Of a stretch of DNA of 64,000 nucleotides, positions 1 through 12,339 are shown piece by piece. A model generated the notes under the pieces. The model did not search any database, was not told where the DNA came from, and saw only the letters and a list, made by a program, of their open reading frames with translations. The stretch covers positions 13,673,001 through 13,737,000 of the forward strand of contig NC_060105.1 in assembly GCF_021155765.1 (NCBI RefSeq). Reading direction: 5' to 3'. The position numbers and the translations under genes are program-made. This stretch comes from Diprion similis. Its lineage: Eukaryota; Arthropoda; Insecta; Hymenoptera; Diprionidae. The first letter of the stretch is position 1. Every line of letters starts with the position of its first letter.

Positions 1-1620
1 TTTTGACTTGGTCCGTCTCCTAACTTTCAATCGTCTACGATTGTCTCTCTCATAATGGCTTGTCCCCACGTCTGAGTCAACTTCTTTCAACACAATTACT
101 TTACCTTCTCTAAAACAAATTATTAACAGTGAAAATAATATGGGTTTTTCGAAGTGATACAACCATTAAACAAAATATTTTGATATGCAAGTTCTACAAA
201 CATTATATTTAAACGCGTGGAAAATTTAGTAGCTCCATTTTTTATCAAGGCTAGAAATAAAGCGCAACTACAAGTATGATGTTTGTCGCCCGAGGGAAGC
301 GAGGGTGGTGATCAGACGAATAAAATCGCCGAACCGCACTTGTGACACACGCTTTTTTCCAACAATGGTAAAGGCAAGTTCAATTTGACAATAAGAAACA
401 ATGAAGGTGTCACTGACGGCGCGTAAAATTGGGGTTAGGCAACTTACACTCAATGATACTGCACATAAAATTGACTTATTCGAAAGAGCGCGTTTGCCAA
501 AGAAAACTCTAGCATACCCAAAAGGTAAAAGTTACTAATGGACACCTAAAAGTTGCCATTTATAGTGTGACTTCAAAAATTATCATGATATAATCAAGAG
601 TTTGACTTTACTAACATACTTTTTGCTATCATAATGCTGTTACCGACAAAATGACAAAAATATTACAGTGAAATAACCCGTATAAAGAGTTGGCTAACAT
701 TTGTCACATCAAATTATCTAATGGACGTCGTTTGTTAACTTCATGAAGATGTCAATAAGCAAAAAAATTTTTGTCATAGACGTGAAAGTTATCTGGAAGA
801 TAATACATTTTATTTTCACACAAATTGATTACATTTTTCTGGAATCATTTTGTAATAATGTCTCATTTAGTTTCCCGGAAATGTCTTACACTTGTCCAGT
901 AATAATAGAATTAAGTGTCGGTAGAACATCATTTTCGCGTAATTATAAACTTTCTCAATTCGATGTCGAATTCGTGACTGCGTTGCAAATATGTATATGG
1001 AATATTGATCTCAGCAGTCACTTTAATGATCAGTGGACCTAACATTAAGTATATCTTGAACACCTAGCGTTCTGATATCATTTAGATTACGTAACTTTAT
1101 TCGTTTTATCGGCTTCTTTACGGCATCCTTGCTATTGTATTGCCAAATGCTATTCAAAAGCAATCGTCTGATAACTTGAATGTTGTGCCGTTCCATCAGT
1201 CTTACGGATTATATTCAGCTGTGGTTTCGCTCATGGGTACTTGTCATCTTGACAGTACTTTTTTAAGGGTGCTTTTAAGTCGGACTAAATGGCAGCTTTT
1301 TGGACGGAAAACGTAGTTATTTTGGGAGGACATTAGTGATTTTGAACGAAAAAAGTAGTTATTTTGAGGGATGTTAATGATAATTTTGATCTAAAAAACA
1401 GATATTGTTCTTTATGCGAAAATAGTTGTCCGTAACATTTCTCGGAGACCGTTTTGGATATCATCGGACAACATTGTGCCACTTGTGTGTGTAAAATTTA
1501 ACACTTTAGTTGTGCACATGTCAAGATTGTTTCGCTGCACTATTTGGAAATAAGGCACTTTATACACCTTTCAGAGCCTCTGAAAATTGATCTTTCCGAG
1601 TAGATGCTGTAAAAATATTA
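1..1620. other. Gene-poor flank, no supported gene
   Basis: I see no recognisable coding region, RNA gene or repeat here. The open frames are short and look random. The missing 3' exon(s) of the MTHFSD-like gene on the minus strand could lie here or beyond the left edge; I looked for an RRM-like C-terminal exon and did not find one. Confidence 0.5.
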
Positions 1621-1631
1621 TTACTACTCAC

Positions 1632-4600
1632 TTTTCTTGTATTTCTTTAAATCGCTGCAGTATCGGCATAGACTTGAGTCTTCTTTCACTCAGAATATTC
1701 CAAATAATGCCATCTGGCTTTCTAAGCTTTGGATTAACAATTATAGTTTGACTGGGCGTCACTATTATGTCTACCGGTACGTCATATTTTTGAAACAATT
1801 CTGCAGGAAGGTCGTTTACGATCTGACAATCATGGACCGTTGTTACAACGACAGTGTCATCATTCACAGCACCCATCTCTGACATTAGAGCATATTCCAA
1901 GTCTGCAAACCCTTCACCTTTGCCAATCCGATACCCCTTAGGGCTTACGCATACTGATCCCAAGACTACCAGGTCAATCTGAATAACGAATCAAAGAAAT
2001 ACACCCTTAAAATATATTTCACCCTTTATTTTATGACGAGGTTGAAGTTAGTAATCCGTAAATTTGAAAAAATTTGAAAACTTTGAATCAACAACGGAAC
2101 CGGGGATCAGACCCAGCATCTAATAGTGGTTGCTTGGTTTGAAAGTCGCACCAACAGACCACCTAGCTCTATACACTTTGCCATTCATTTTTCTCATCAC
2201 CATTTTTGAATGCGATTCATGTGCGGCGATAACTATATCAATCAATAATTCATCGCTTTAATACAATTGGTACAATTTATTATGCAAACGGAGTTCAACA
2301 TGTTGCAGCACCTTCTGTCGAAAAAGACATGCATGAAAAGACTTTAGGCATCGATTTTTGCTTTGTTGCTTATCCATAATTACGGTGAAATGTACAAATT
2401 TACAGATCATCGATGTTCATGTGTGACGTTGCACCACCAAGTGCACATCACAATAAACGCCAAGCCCGCCGAGCGGAGCCGACCAGGGTCAAGCGGGAAC
2501 GAGGCAACCCGAGTCGGGTATCAAAACTGTCTTCACGGTCCGAGGACTCACTAAACCACCAGTCCTCGGACTGTGAAGACAGTTTTGATACCCTGCACAC
2601 AGTAAATGGAGACATCCGACGCTCAGGGCAACATCCCCAGCAAAAAGAAAGAGAGGGAGCTACGCCCTCGATCATCCAAGTAAGGTCAATATCCGTAATT
2701 CGCTATCTCTACGCCGGCCTACCTGCAACTTGCAAAACCCACGACGCATTTCCCTTTTCGACCTTTCCCGTTTTCGCACGCACACACAGTACAAAAATTC
2801 GCATAGTGACTGTTAAGAATGCCAAGTTAATATCTTCTTTTTGAATGACTCCTAAGAATATTGGCTTACATTGAAAGAATAACAGTATTTGCAAATCATT
2901 ATATTAAACTTTTTGGATATCCGGTTCCGGTTAGTACGCCCGAACATTTACTTCTACTACTCTGCTTTCTTTGTGCCGCTTCCTGTCTCCGGGCACTTTT
3001 ATTACAGGACCTCTCGCTTGCGCCTTAATGCAATCCATCGTGCACCCAATAGGGTTTGACGGCTCCATAATTTGAAACTCTGCTATTCGCTTTTATCTGA
3101 ACGCCGGCCTGGCTGCCCTACATAATCTCGTAACTATCATTGACATCTCTCCGCCTGCTTTACACGTGCACTGCTTCTTGTACGTGTGTGCTACACCTTG
3201 CCTAAGGTGCTTTGCTGTCCACTGCTGCTCCACCCTTACCGACTGAGAACGAGTTTAAATTGACAGATTGTAAATCTCCCTGCATATGACAGCGACAGAC
3301 AACCCCACTCTTCTCAAATCACATAGTACGGAAAATTTAAGTCTAAATCTGCCTTCCCCACTATTCGTTTTCGAATCTCTAGTGACCAAGCTCCATTCTA
3401 TCAAAACAGACAATGTGAGGTCTCCATTAAAGAGCAGACGCAGGTCAAAGGAACGTCGATCAAAGGCTGACCGGGTTCCCGAGATAGACGCAAATTCAAT
3501 TGGTACATTACCGGCCTTCTTCTTAAAAACACTACAGAAAAACATTGCACAAAAAAGGCCAAGAGACCAAGACCTCAGCACTAGAAGTAGCTCACCTTCG
3601 AAACGAAAATCACTTAACGTGCTCGCCGCCAAATACTTCACGCGCCAGGAGCAACCCTGAGATGCTGGACACTAATAGAAAAGCATGGAATGCATTACTG
3701 AGTAAACTGGAATCATGGAGACAGTAGGATAAGAACTAACAGAAATGAAGGGGGAGCTCTTGAATGAAATACACGAGATCAAAGAAGCAAATAACAAACG
3801 ATATGAGATGATCGAAAAAGATCTTGCCGACGGAAATGCGAACTTCAAAAAAGAAATTGATGGGCTCAAAGATTGAGTGTAAGATACAGAAAACTCTACT
3901 ACATATAGCACTAATTCCGTGAACTAAAACCAATTAGCGTCTTTTTAAAATACGATCATAAATACTACGCTGAACTCCATCGAAAGTCAACTCATATTCA
4001 AAAACATTATCGCGAGATGTTTCTCTTTCGATCAAGCAACATTAAAGACCACGGTCTCTAGTTTTCTTGCCTCAAACTTTAAATTGCATGATTGTCTCAC
4101 CAATGTAGTAATAATCGTAAAAATAAGAGACAAATTCAAGTCACACTATATGACCTCGCATCGAAAAAGACCACCATGAAAAATAAAAGACAATTTAGAG
4201 ATCCAGTTTACATCGACCACGACCTCACCCCCGAGGAAGACCCTATCGCTAAAAAAAAACAAACACCGTAGCATATAGCTATGCCTCCAAGACTCAGTCG
4301 CTGGTCCAGAGCTCAGGACCTCAGAACACAAATGCTTCTCACTCTGCCTCGAAACCACCGCAAATGACACCCGGGATATCTCAAATGGAGCCGAATACGT
4401 AGGGGTACAGCCTTATCAAAAAACGACCTAAGCACACACATGTAACCCGCAGGCTCTGTCTGAAGGTCACTTTTTAGAACATACGTAGATTAAGAATGTC
4501 AGAAGACTTGCTAAGCACATCGAGCCCAGATTTTTTAGGCATATCAGAAGCATGGAAAACTACTATGGCATCCTTTTCAATCCTCTTGACTACAGCTGGC

Positions 4601-7600
4601 AAAATTCATAGATCCCTGCTTCCAAATCAGAATCGGGTAAAAGTAGGCCCAGCAGCGGGCTGATTTCTCTCATCATAACAAACTTGTTATCCACTACCTT
4701 AGCCTGTTCAGATCTATGGATAGTTACAAAAGTTAAATGGTAAGGCTTGGCAAATTTTTACGCCTATTTTAAACGAGTTTCAATCACTGCTTAGCAGTAT
4801 CCATGATATTGGCGGCGATTTCAACGCTCGTGTGGGCAACCTGGGCTTCGCAGATAGCGGCGTCGCTGTCTCGATAATCTTCTGAGACCAGCGCTCCGTT
4901 CTAATGTAACCGAGAATTTCCAGGATTACACGGTAGAGCAACTCTACAAAAATCTACACCAAGGCATTAATACTCCGGCTACTAACTGCAGTTTGCTTAC
5001 CCGAATGTAAAATCAAATTCGAAACAACCAGTAAGTAACCCTTGGTTTGACGATGCCTGTTTTCCCTGAAGCGGTCACTGGATGCCAGTCTCTCACGCTG
5101 TAAGGGCGACCCTGCACAGGTCTCTCTATGGACGGAATATTATAACCTTAAAGCAGAACATTACTCTCATCTGAAGAAGAAAAAATCCGACTATGAAGAA
5201 TCCTCGCGGAAAAAATTCTCCAATGCGACAAACCCAGCTGAATTTTGGGCTGCAGTAAACGCTATCCAGAAAAAGTTTACGCCAAAATCACAAATACCAT
5301 TAAACGAATGGGAGATTCTAAGAGGAAATTTACCCAAGCAAGCCCTCGCATGGAACACCCTTCTCTGAAAATAAGCCACTACTACACGCAGAAATAACCA
5401 TCGAGGAACTCCGAGAGACCATCGGTAAATGTAAACGGCAAAGCTGCCAGCGCCGATGCAATAGCAAATGAATTCTATAAAGCACTTCCGGAAAATTGGA
5501 TGCTATATATCCTAGTGCTTTTCAATAAAGTACTGAAATCAGAGACAACACCACCTGAATGGTCTCAAGTAATCATGACAATGCTACATAAAAAAGGTGA
5601 ACCAATGGGACCCAACAACTATAGGAGTATTGCGCTCGTGAACAGCATAACCAAAATCCTAACGCAGATACTGTATCGTCAAATAAAACTATGGGCCGAA
5701 AACAAGAATCTTCTTCCAGAAACCCAAGTCGGTTTTCAACCAGGCAAAAAATATACAAATAACGTATTTTCACTTCTTACATCTACTGCAAAGGCAATCT
5801 TGATTCAAAAACATCACCAACTTCGTAATCTATATCGACTTTAAACTAGACTCTGTTCCCCACGCTACACTATGAAGCGAACTTGCTAAGCTGGGACTCC
5901 GCTCAAAGATGTTTAACACACTGAAAAGTCTGTACAAAAACATCAACATGAAAATTAAAAGTAAGAGTCTCCTCTCATCTCCAATTGGCATTACAAAAGG
6001 CATTCTTCAGGGGGAAATACTCAGCCCACTTCTATTTATCTTATACCTGGTCGATGTTGAAGAATTCTTGATAACAATGGAGTAGAGGGCATCTTTTTGA
6101 TGGAAGTGATGTACTCTTACTCCCATATGCAATTTTTTTTTTAAACCTTGAAGAATACTGCAACCTAGATGTCTGGATAGCCAATACGGTGAAAACCAAA
6201 GTCCTTCCAATATAACAAGGACGCAGAAAAACTCCGCAGACATTTCTCCATAACGGCGAGGAACTAGAACAAGCATTATCCGACGTGTCCACGGTGGTGT
6301 TTAAGGCAGCCGTGTCCTGAGTCATCAAAATACTTGACATGGCAACGCAACGCATGTCTGAGTTGTGTTTTTTTAATACTTTTCGCGCTCTCTGAATCAC
6401 CATTTGACTCAACTAAGCTAAACTAGTTCAGCTAATTTAAAGAACACCTGAAACTTATCAACGAGGGCCACATGCTACAAAACCTCTGGGTGGATTTCTA
6501 AAAGGAAAAGAAGGTTGTGCTTATTGCAGAACGCCGTGATCACCACTGCACACAGGATATTGCCAGATATACATACTATTTAGCCTACCAGAATATTCTA
6601 ATCAAGCCTCCATTAGCGTCCTGGCCTGAGTTTTTCGTACAGAACACTTTCCATATCACAAAAATGACAACTCAGCTGAGGCTCGCTAGCATACATGCAA
6701 GCAACATTACTATAAATGGCGACACTTTCAAACTTTACTCGACAAGAAACTGCCGATTCTGCCATTTGGAAAAAGTCGAGTCCGTTTTGCTATTCCTCGA
6801 CCGCTGCCCGTTTTTCTCTAACATTAGAGCTAAATAATTCCCCACGGAGAACGTCAACGAGGTAATCCGCTTTCCTATACCGGAGACCTCAGAAACCCTA
6901 AACCACAATACGCACAAAGCTCTATACGCATGCTGTAAAACCTGTATCAAACTTAGCCAAGAACTTTAAGGGACTTGCACCTACTCACTTGCTGTTCGAT
7001 TACGACCAAATCTACACTCCCGTACAAGCCTTGTACTCGATCCTATTCTTATACGACAACTCACTTAATATGTACTGATCTCTCACAAGCAAATTGTATT
7101 AAGTACAGTGTTCTGTTTAATAATATATTGCAATTAACCCTAATAACGAAAATCAGTATCGTTCTTTAGAAAGAAGAGCGAAACAAAAGTTTTGCACGTA
7201 CGATATCAACGCACTACATTTTTTGTAAACCACTATACAAAAAACGGGAGTCACATTGTGTTCCGAGTAACCATGGCTTACGACTACTATATTATAGTAC
7301 GCATAAACCTAATCGAAGAATTTTGCGATCTACATGTCCGTTGAAACTAACAGGCTCTGTGACGATGCTTACCTGGACCACTGGTTCAACGCCATCTTCA
7401 CCGGGTTATCAAACACTTTCTACATTTATGTATATAATCGAAACGACAATGTACCTTGACATTTACAAATCAACTCATCCGATATATGTAAAGCAATGTA
7501 AAGAAAATTTAGTTTACACTAAAAAAGGCCGGTATTTGATATGACATTCTCAACCTCAATGACCACTCATTTATTACTAGGTGGTAGGTATTTGCAAACT

Positions 7601-9419
7601 ACTTTAACAGTCGTTTGATACACACACACACCTCTTTCTTCTACAACTCAACAACCCCAAGTCAGCATATAAACTGCGAAAAAGACACAGCTACTTAGAA
7701 AATCATTTTGCACTTCACACGTGGGACATCGCGGGCGCATCCCAAATTGGCACGAACTAATTAACTAGGGAGTTTGGCCGTCGGGTACAATCGGAATAGC
7801 TTGGAAACATTTGAAAATTTTTCGTATAGTCTTTTAGGATTCATCTGAAGTCTCAGTTTTCGAAAGTATAAGTGTCATTCAATTTAATCCACGTTCTTGT
7901 TGAGAATGTTGAAGTTTCGTACAATGGTGACAACTTGTATTGTTCAAAATACAGTAGTATCTCGTTATACAAGAGTTTCAGGGCGGTTAGGAAAATAAGA
8001 TTCCAAGAAATTCGTCACCGGAGTATTCCCCCACCACTGCCTCGAAAGCTTGGGAATCGCACATGTGTAAGTATAAGAAAATCAAAGTTGTACATTCGAA
8101 TTCGGTGTCTAAACACGTATGATCCAACGCAATCGCACGTTCTGTTATTATGTAACGAGGAGTCTGCTCCAAAGTTAGGAGACCTTAGGTACACAGGTAG
8201 AGGGGGAAAGCTATAAAACTCGTTCAAGCGAAACGAAGGGGAACTCTATTATAACGAGAAGTCTCATAACGAGGTAGAACTGTACTTATTTTCAGAGTTA
8301 CTTTAAGAAACCTTATTACTTATCCCTATCAGTTTTTCACACTCCAAATTTCCTACCAAAAAATAATACTGTTTATAAACGTAAAGTTCTAACTTGTTCG
8401 ACAAGATTATAATCATTTATATAAAAATACTATGATCTCCTACATCATAGGAATGACTATTATAGTACCTTGATTATTACTTAATCCGTACATTCTTCTG
8501 TAATTATGAATAAGCAATAAAGAAAATATTGAGACCCTAAGTCTCTCTGTGTATTTTGGTGAATATACCTATATGAGTGTATGTTCATCAAAGATATATG
8601 ACAAAGCGACAAACTATTAATGAATGAAGTTGGCAACGTTAGCGTAACAATTCATGCTAAGCAAAAACCGTCATTTTGCGATTTTGGAACTGTTTGAAAT
8701 TCAATAAACCGTAATAAAATAAAACATACTCATATTTTGAAATCTTAGTTCCATCAAAATCATTGTCAACGTAAGAAAATAGTCATTTTTTCCCAATGTT
8801 ACGTTACGATAACGTTACTGACTTCAACCTCGTACATAATCACTGTATGTATTGTAAATTTAGAATTATTTAAAGCATTTTTTTTTCTTGGTATAATTTA
8901 TAACTGAATTTTAAACAATCCTGAAGTGGTGAAATCACAAATTTGCCAGAAAATTCATCGTTATACTAATGTTACGAACTTCTACTTCACATAGTTGCAA
9001 TAGTCTTATTTCTATAATTAACATCTAATTTACCTTCATTTTTAAATCTAAGCCCACAGGCTTTCCCCATTGTTCCAGTCCGCGGCGCGTAGCTGCAATT
9101 TTTAATTCTTCTTTAGTCGCACCACTCGGCGGTACGACATGTTGAAAGAGGCCCGACTTGAGTCTTGGAATTGGTACCAGGATGTTTTTGTTTGCCTCAA
9201 GGCATAAAAATCGAACTGTTTCTTGCGGCTTGTCAGGATTAACTTTGACCGTTCTTGCTCGTTTAAATTCATCCAACTCGGACAATTTCAGCGCCGCTTC
9301 GGCATTTCCATCAAAATTTGGTATACGATTGTGTACACTAAGTGGAAAGTTAGCAAGCTCGTTTTTCATCATATAGTCCCACATACGTTTCCGAAAACCA
9401 TGCTTTGTTACCTCCTCAG
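1632..9419 (-). CDS. MTHFSD: Methenyltetrahydrofolate synthase domain-containing protein (two internal exons)
   Basis: Two exons on the minus strand encode a protein closely like animal MTHFSD, which carries a 5-formyltetrahydrofolate cyclo-ligase-like fold and, in vertebrates, a C-terminal RNA-binding domain. Exon 9419-9034 starts after an AG in phase 1, encodes the conserved stretch with NRIPNFDGN, KVNPDKPQETVRFL and PPSGATKEEL, and ends at AAG|GTAAAT in phase 0. Exon 1978-1632 starts in phase 0 with IDLVVLGSV, carries the fold's glycine motif RIGKGEGFADLEYA, then VTTVHDCQIV and PKLRKPDGIIW, and ends at a GTGAGT donor in phase 2. The junction reads LDLKMK-IDLVVLGSV, as the family does. The start exon was not found; a spliced 5' leader near 9480-9720 is possible. 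The final exon(s) are also missing. The ~7.05-kb intron is full of transposon debris. Family assignment is firm; catalytic activity is not claimed. Confidence 0.9.
2096..2170 (-). repeat. Degenerate tRNA-like sequence, probable SINE head
   Basis: Read on the minus strand, this segment has an imperfect pol III A box (TGGTCTGTTGG) and, about 45 bases later, a B-box/T-arm-like GGGTCTGATCCC. The overall spacing suits a tRNA, but the acceptor and anticodon stems do not pair convincingly. I infer a tRNA-derived SINE head or tRNA pseudogene inside the MTHFSD-like intron, not a working tRNA. Confidence 0.4.
2516..2593. repeat. 33-bp near-perfect hairpin with 12-nt loop
   Basis: The arms 2516-2548 and 2561-2593 are reverse complements with a single mismatch (G against A in the centre) and are separated by a 12-base loop at 2549-2560. 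It sits in a G+C-rich stretch (about 2450-2680) inside the MTHFSD-like intron, upstream of the LINE remnant. It could be the core of a foldback MITE, part of a LINE 5' region or a hairpin RNA source; the sequence does not decide. Confidence 0.85.
3240..6990 (+). mobile_element. Degraded non-LTR retrotransposon (LINE)
   Basis: Plus-strand remnant of a LINE with both ORFs recognisable. ORF1-like: a basic, Ser/Arg-rich frame at 3286-3660, followed at about 3740-3890 by a charged coiled-coil-like stretch. ORF2-like: an APE-type endonuclease motif GGDFNARVG near 4813-4840; a pre-RT segment with NPAEFWAAVNAIQKKF near 5225-5275; then the reverse transcriptase at 5500-5844 with LHKKG, NNYRSIALVNSITKIL and LLPETQVGFQPG. 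A further RT piece near 5920-6060 has GILQGEILSPLLFILY. The C-terminal zinc-knuckle-like part at 6517-6837 has TQLRLASIHAS, CRFC and ESVLLFLDRCP. Many stops and frameshifts separate these blocks, so it is dead. It lies antisense inside the MTHFSD-like intron. The clade (Jockey, R1 or I-like) cannot be fixed by eye, and the outer ends are approximate. Confidence 0.85.
5500..5844 (+). pseudogene. LINE reverse transcriptase fragment
   Basis: This is the longest intact frame of the 3.2-7.0 kb LINE relic, 114 residues from the fingers/palm region of a non-LTR reverse transcriptase: PPEWSQVIMTMLHKKG, then GPNNYRSIALVNSITKIL, then LLPETQVGFQPG. The frame breaks at about 5800 and homology resumes as an IDF-like palm motif near 5830 in another frame. 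The expected YxDD box is not visible. No function is expected. Confidence 0.85.
7952..8282. mobile_element. Pogo/Tigger-type MITE, copy 1
   Basis: This 331-bp element begins CAGTAGTATCTCGTTATA and ends with its near inverted complement (TATAACGAG..CTCATAACGAGGTAGAACTG), flanked by TA on both sides (7950-7951 and 8283-8284). A CAG-starting inverted repeat plus a TA duplication is typical of pogo/Tigger members of the Tc1/mariner group. A second copy is at 26978-27324. It has no coding capacity and lies in the MTHFSD-like intron. Confidence 0.8.
8300..9030. other. Intronic sequence without recognisable features
   Basis: AT-rich intron of the MTHFSD-like gene between the pogo-type MITE and the upstream exon. 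I see no open frame of note or clear repeat. Confidence 0.5.
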
Positions 9420-10500
9420 CTATATAATGAAACCAAACAAAAATGTACACCAATGTTAAAAAATGTTAAATTTGAAATAACATCTCATTTTAGACGTAAT
9501 ACAGTACCCGCGAGTTATATTAAATAGCTCGGGGGTGTAGGGGAATAGATTGTAATATATGGCAAGCCCCCCACTCTGCGGTCGGGAGTCTCCAAAGCAT
9601 CGCCCATTTTGATACTCGAGCTGGAGAGAGAACCAAAGCGCACGCGAAAAAGAGAAAGACAACGTCAGTTAGCAGGTAGTGGGGGTAGCACTCGCAAGAG
9701 GAGAGTAACTGAGTGTGATATAATACACGGTGAAGTAATGCGTGGGTACTATAACTTATTATGATCTGAAATTATGGAGGTAGGAAATTAGTGATTTTTA
9801 ACCCCAAAAAAATAAATAATAACAGCCACCCGAATCTACCAGAGTAATGGGATAATAATATTTGCCAACCAAATTAGCAGCTAATGGCGACGTTTATCAT
9901 CCGATTTTTGAATGCAAATTTTTGTTTTGCCCATTGTATTACTGCATAAGCATATACAAGTGTAGAATTTTGTAAAGAATTGCATAATTTCACTACATTT
10001 ACAACTCAACAAATAATCTTTGTCGATACTACCGAATATTTTATGTAGATGGTAAAAATATTGGTGTATCATTAAAGATCACTGATGTAAAATATAAATT
10101 ATTTCAATGTTAACGTAAGTCTACGTTAACTTTCTGCTAAATTGAACCTCCTTTGTGTGATCCCAGGATTCGGAACAAATAAAAGAATACAATATTTAGC
10201 CATAATTTTAGCGTTCCGTACTCTCAAATGGCTAATTAGGTTTCACTCGAGGTTTCACTTGCTCTCCGAAATCGGAAGAAATATACCACAGCAACTTAGA
10301 AACGGAAATTTCAGTTTTCTATCAAGCTTGCTTGATGGAAATGTTCATACATCGATTCAAATTAAAAACACCAAAGTTTTATCATATTTTTATGAAGGAT
10401 GAAGTCATCCCTTGTATTCCCCTTTTTTTTATCTAGTAGTCGGTATGGATAGAAGATGATAACTAGAATCTTAACCGCAAATACGGATGTGAAGAATTTT

Positions 10501-10580
10501 CCTTAGATAGGTAGGTCAAATCGAAACAGGAATTGTCCAACGTTTCGACGCTTGGTACCGGCCCTCCTCAGGGATTTATT
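10501..10580 (-). repeat. Possible Penelope terminal repeat with hammerhead-like core
   Basis: On the minus strand, CTGAGGA (10571-10565) and GAAAC (10546-10542) stand about 18 bases apart, matching the conserved core spacing of a small hammerhead ribozyme of the kind known from Penelope-like elements. Stem II would be poor (only the outer pairs form). The neighbouring Penelope reverse transcriptase fragment is on the plus strand, so the orientation is opposite to expectation unless the terminal repeat is inverted, which does occur in these elements. Confidence 0.3.
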
Positions 10581-10699
10581 CTATATAAACAGGGAACCAA
10601 ATCTACATACCAGATTAAAAAAATTACATTGAGATTGTAGTGGATACTTGAAGAAAAGAAACCGATATTAAAAATAACAAACTTAAATGTGGAACTTGG

Positions 10700-11290
10700 A
10701 GCAATAGGCGTTCAACTAACCATATATATTGCGGCCTTTCGATCAAGAAACAAAGTTACAAACATAAAATAAAAGAAAAGATGTAAATATTCCATCTAAC
10801 GTAGCGGACATATTAGAGTTTCACCCTAATTTTAGTTTATCCGTCAAAAAGGATAATGTGCTTGTGAACAAATTAATCATTCACTATGAGTCGAACATCA
10901 CTGCCATTCAAACTGTCTTGCGTAACCAAGCTAGACTAAAATTCACCAACAAAATCAAAAATTTCAAAAATAAACCAGTGTTAAAGCTTTTCATCGAGCC
11001 AACCCAGATTTAATATTCGTCAAAGCAAACAAAGCGAAAACTACAGTAGCTATCTCTAAACTTAATTATATTAAAAAAATGCTTGAGCAAGTGGCCGACA
11101 CCAACATTTATAACGTTACTAAAATCCGACTTAATATACACTTTACAAAATGAGATCAATAAATTAACTTCTGATTGGCTATCCAGGAAACTCATCTCCA
11201 AACAAATCAAGTGCGCATTTTCTAATAACGAAGGTATTCAGCACAGAGCTTTATATGGCTGACCAAAAATTCACAGAGGTATCACCGAGG
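10700..11290 (+). mobile_element. Penelope-like retroelement, N-terminal RT fragment
   Basis: Plus-strand translation in shifting frames gives the region before and at the start of a Penelope reverse transcriptase: HPNFSLSVKKDNV near 10840, then NPDLIFVKANKAKTTVA with SKLNYIKKMLEQVADTN near 11010-11110, a stretch like NEINKLTSDWLSRKLIS near 11150, and a final YG-PKIHRG near 11255-11280 (family: YGLPKIHK). Stops and frameshifts interrupt it, and it ends abruptly where the CTACAAG-repeat foldback starts. The RT palm and GIY-YIG domain are absent here; a GIY-YIG piece of the same class is at 57 kb on the other strand. Confidence 0.75.
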
Positions 11291-11299
11291 GGGTATCAT

Positions 11300-11660
11300 T
11301 TCTACTAGTTTGATTCTACAAGTGGCAATATCTAACAGTTCGATTCTTTGCGTTCCTACAACCAAGCGATTCGTTTCTACAAGTGGCGTTATAACGGAGC
11401 GGTTCGTTTCTACAAGCGGGGATCCTACAACCAAGCGGTTCGTTTTTACAAGTTCGTTTCTGATACATTTAATTGTCGATTTCGTACATTTTGATTCAAT
11501 TTAATTTAATCTAATTCAATTTAATTGAAATCATTTGACCATCACTTGTAGAAACGAACTTGTAGAAACGAACCGCTCGGTTGTAGAAACGCAACTTGTA
11601 GAAACGAACCTTTCGGACGAACTTGTAGGACTGCAACTTGTAGAAACCGTCCTCGCCCTA
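11300..11660. repeat. Foldback made of CGTTTCTACAAG units
   Basis: The left half (about 11306-11462) repeats GTTCGTTTCTACAAG-like units several times in one orientation, some joined by CTACAACCAAGCG. The right half (about 11543-11650) repeats the complement CTTGTAGAAACGAAC. A simple AATTTAATT-rich spacer lies between. The unit spacing is irregular, so it is an inverted array rather than one clean hairpin. It directly abuts the truncated Penelope fragment. Confidence 0.75.
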
Positions 11661-12339
11661 TATTTTATATGTTTAAAGATGTGAAAGCTTTAGATTATGA
11701 TTAAATATGAAAAACTAAAAATCTTTATATGTAAACAAGATATAATATTGTTCCCTTCATTGTCAACTACAAATTAATCTTTAGTGTTTGATTGTGTTAT
11801 AAGCTTCAAGTTGTTTTATATAAGTATAGAAAACTTGGAAATTGTGTAATCATAACTATGAAATATCGTTTATCATTATTGTATAAACGCAATCGAATAA
11901 AATACGCTACATCCTATAGAATACATTTTATACATCTTCCTACGTAATAAAGATAAATGTATATGTCGAAATATAACGTCAAATAATACGTCACAATTTA
12001 AAGACAACGTCCAGCTACCCGCGTGAAAAACATTCAGATTACTCCAAGATTCCTTTTTCAAGTACAGCAAGATGTCTAAATGTCAACTATCAGTCGTGTC
12101 GTAAAGTCATTTTTGAACCATCCTACAGACGAGAAAAAGGCAACATACCTATAGATGGATATTCGGTTACTATATATTGCCTATAAGTTGTCGGTTGGGC
12201 TCGCAAAAAGGCAACTTTAGTCTACGAACGTCATCTGGAAGTCAACCAAAAGACGACATTTAATCATGTCGGTACGTTATTTGAAAACAGACATCTTGAA
12301 TCTTAGACAAAAAAAGGCATACCTGAGATACGTTCCGCC

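Noticed and set aside
743..1042. 99-codon plus-strand frame near the left edge
   Set aside because: No recognisable domain, no splice support and AT-driven composition; treated as chance.
2413..2844. 143-codon plus-strand frame
   Set aside because: It spans the 33-bp hairpin and a G+C-rich noncoding block; both strands are open there, which is typical of palindromic sequence, and no domain is seen.
9456..9662. Candidate first exon of the MTHFSD-like gene
   Set aside because: An ATG (MGDALETPD) follows an acceptor-like CTCCAG, but no donor gives the phase 1 needed to join the 9419 exon.
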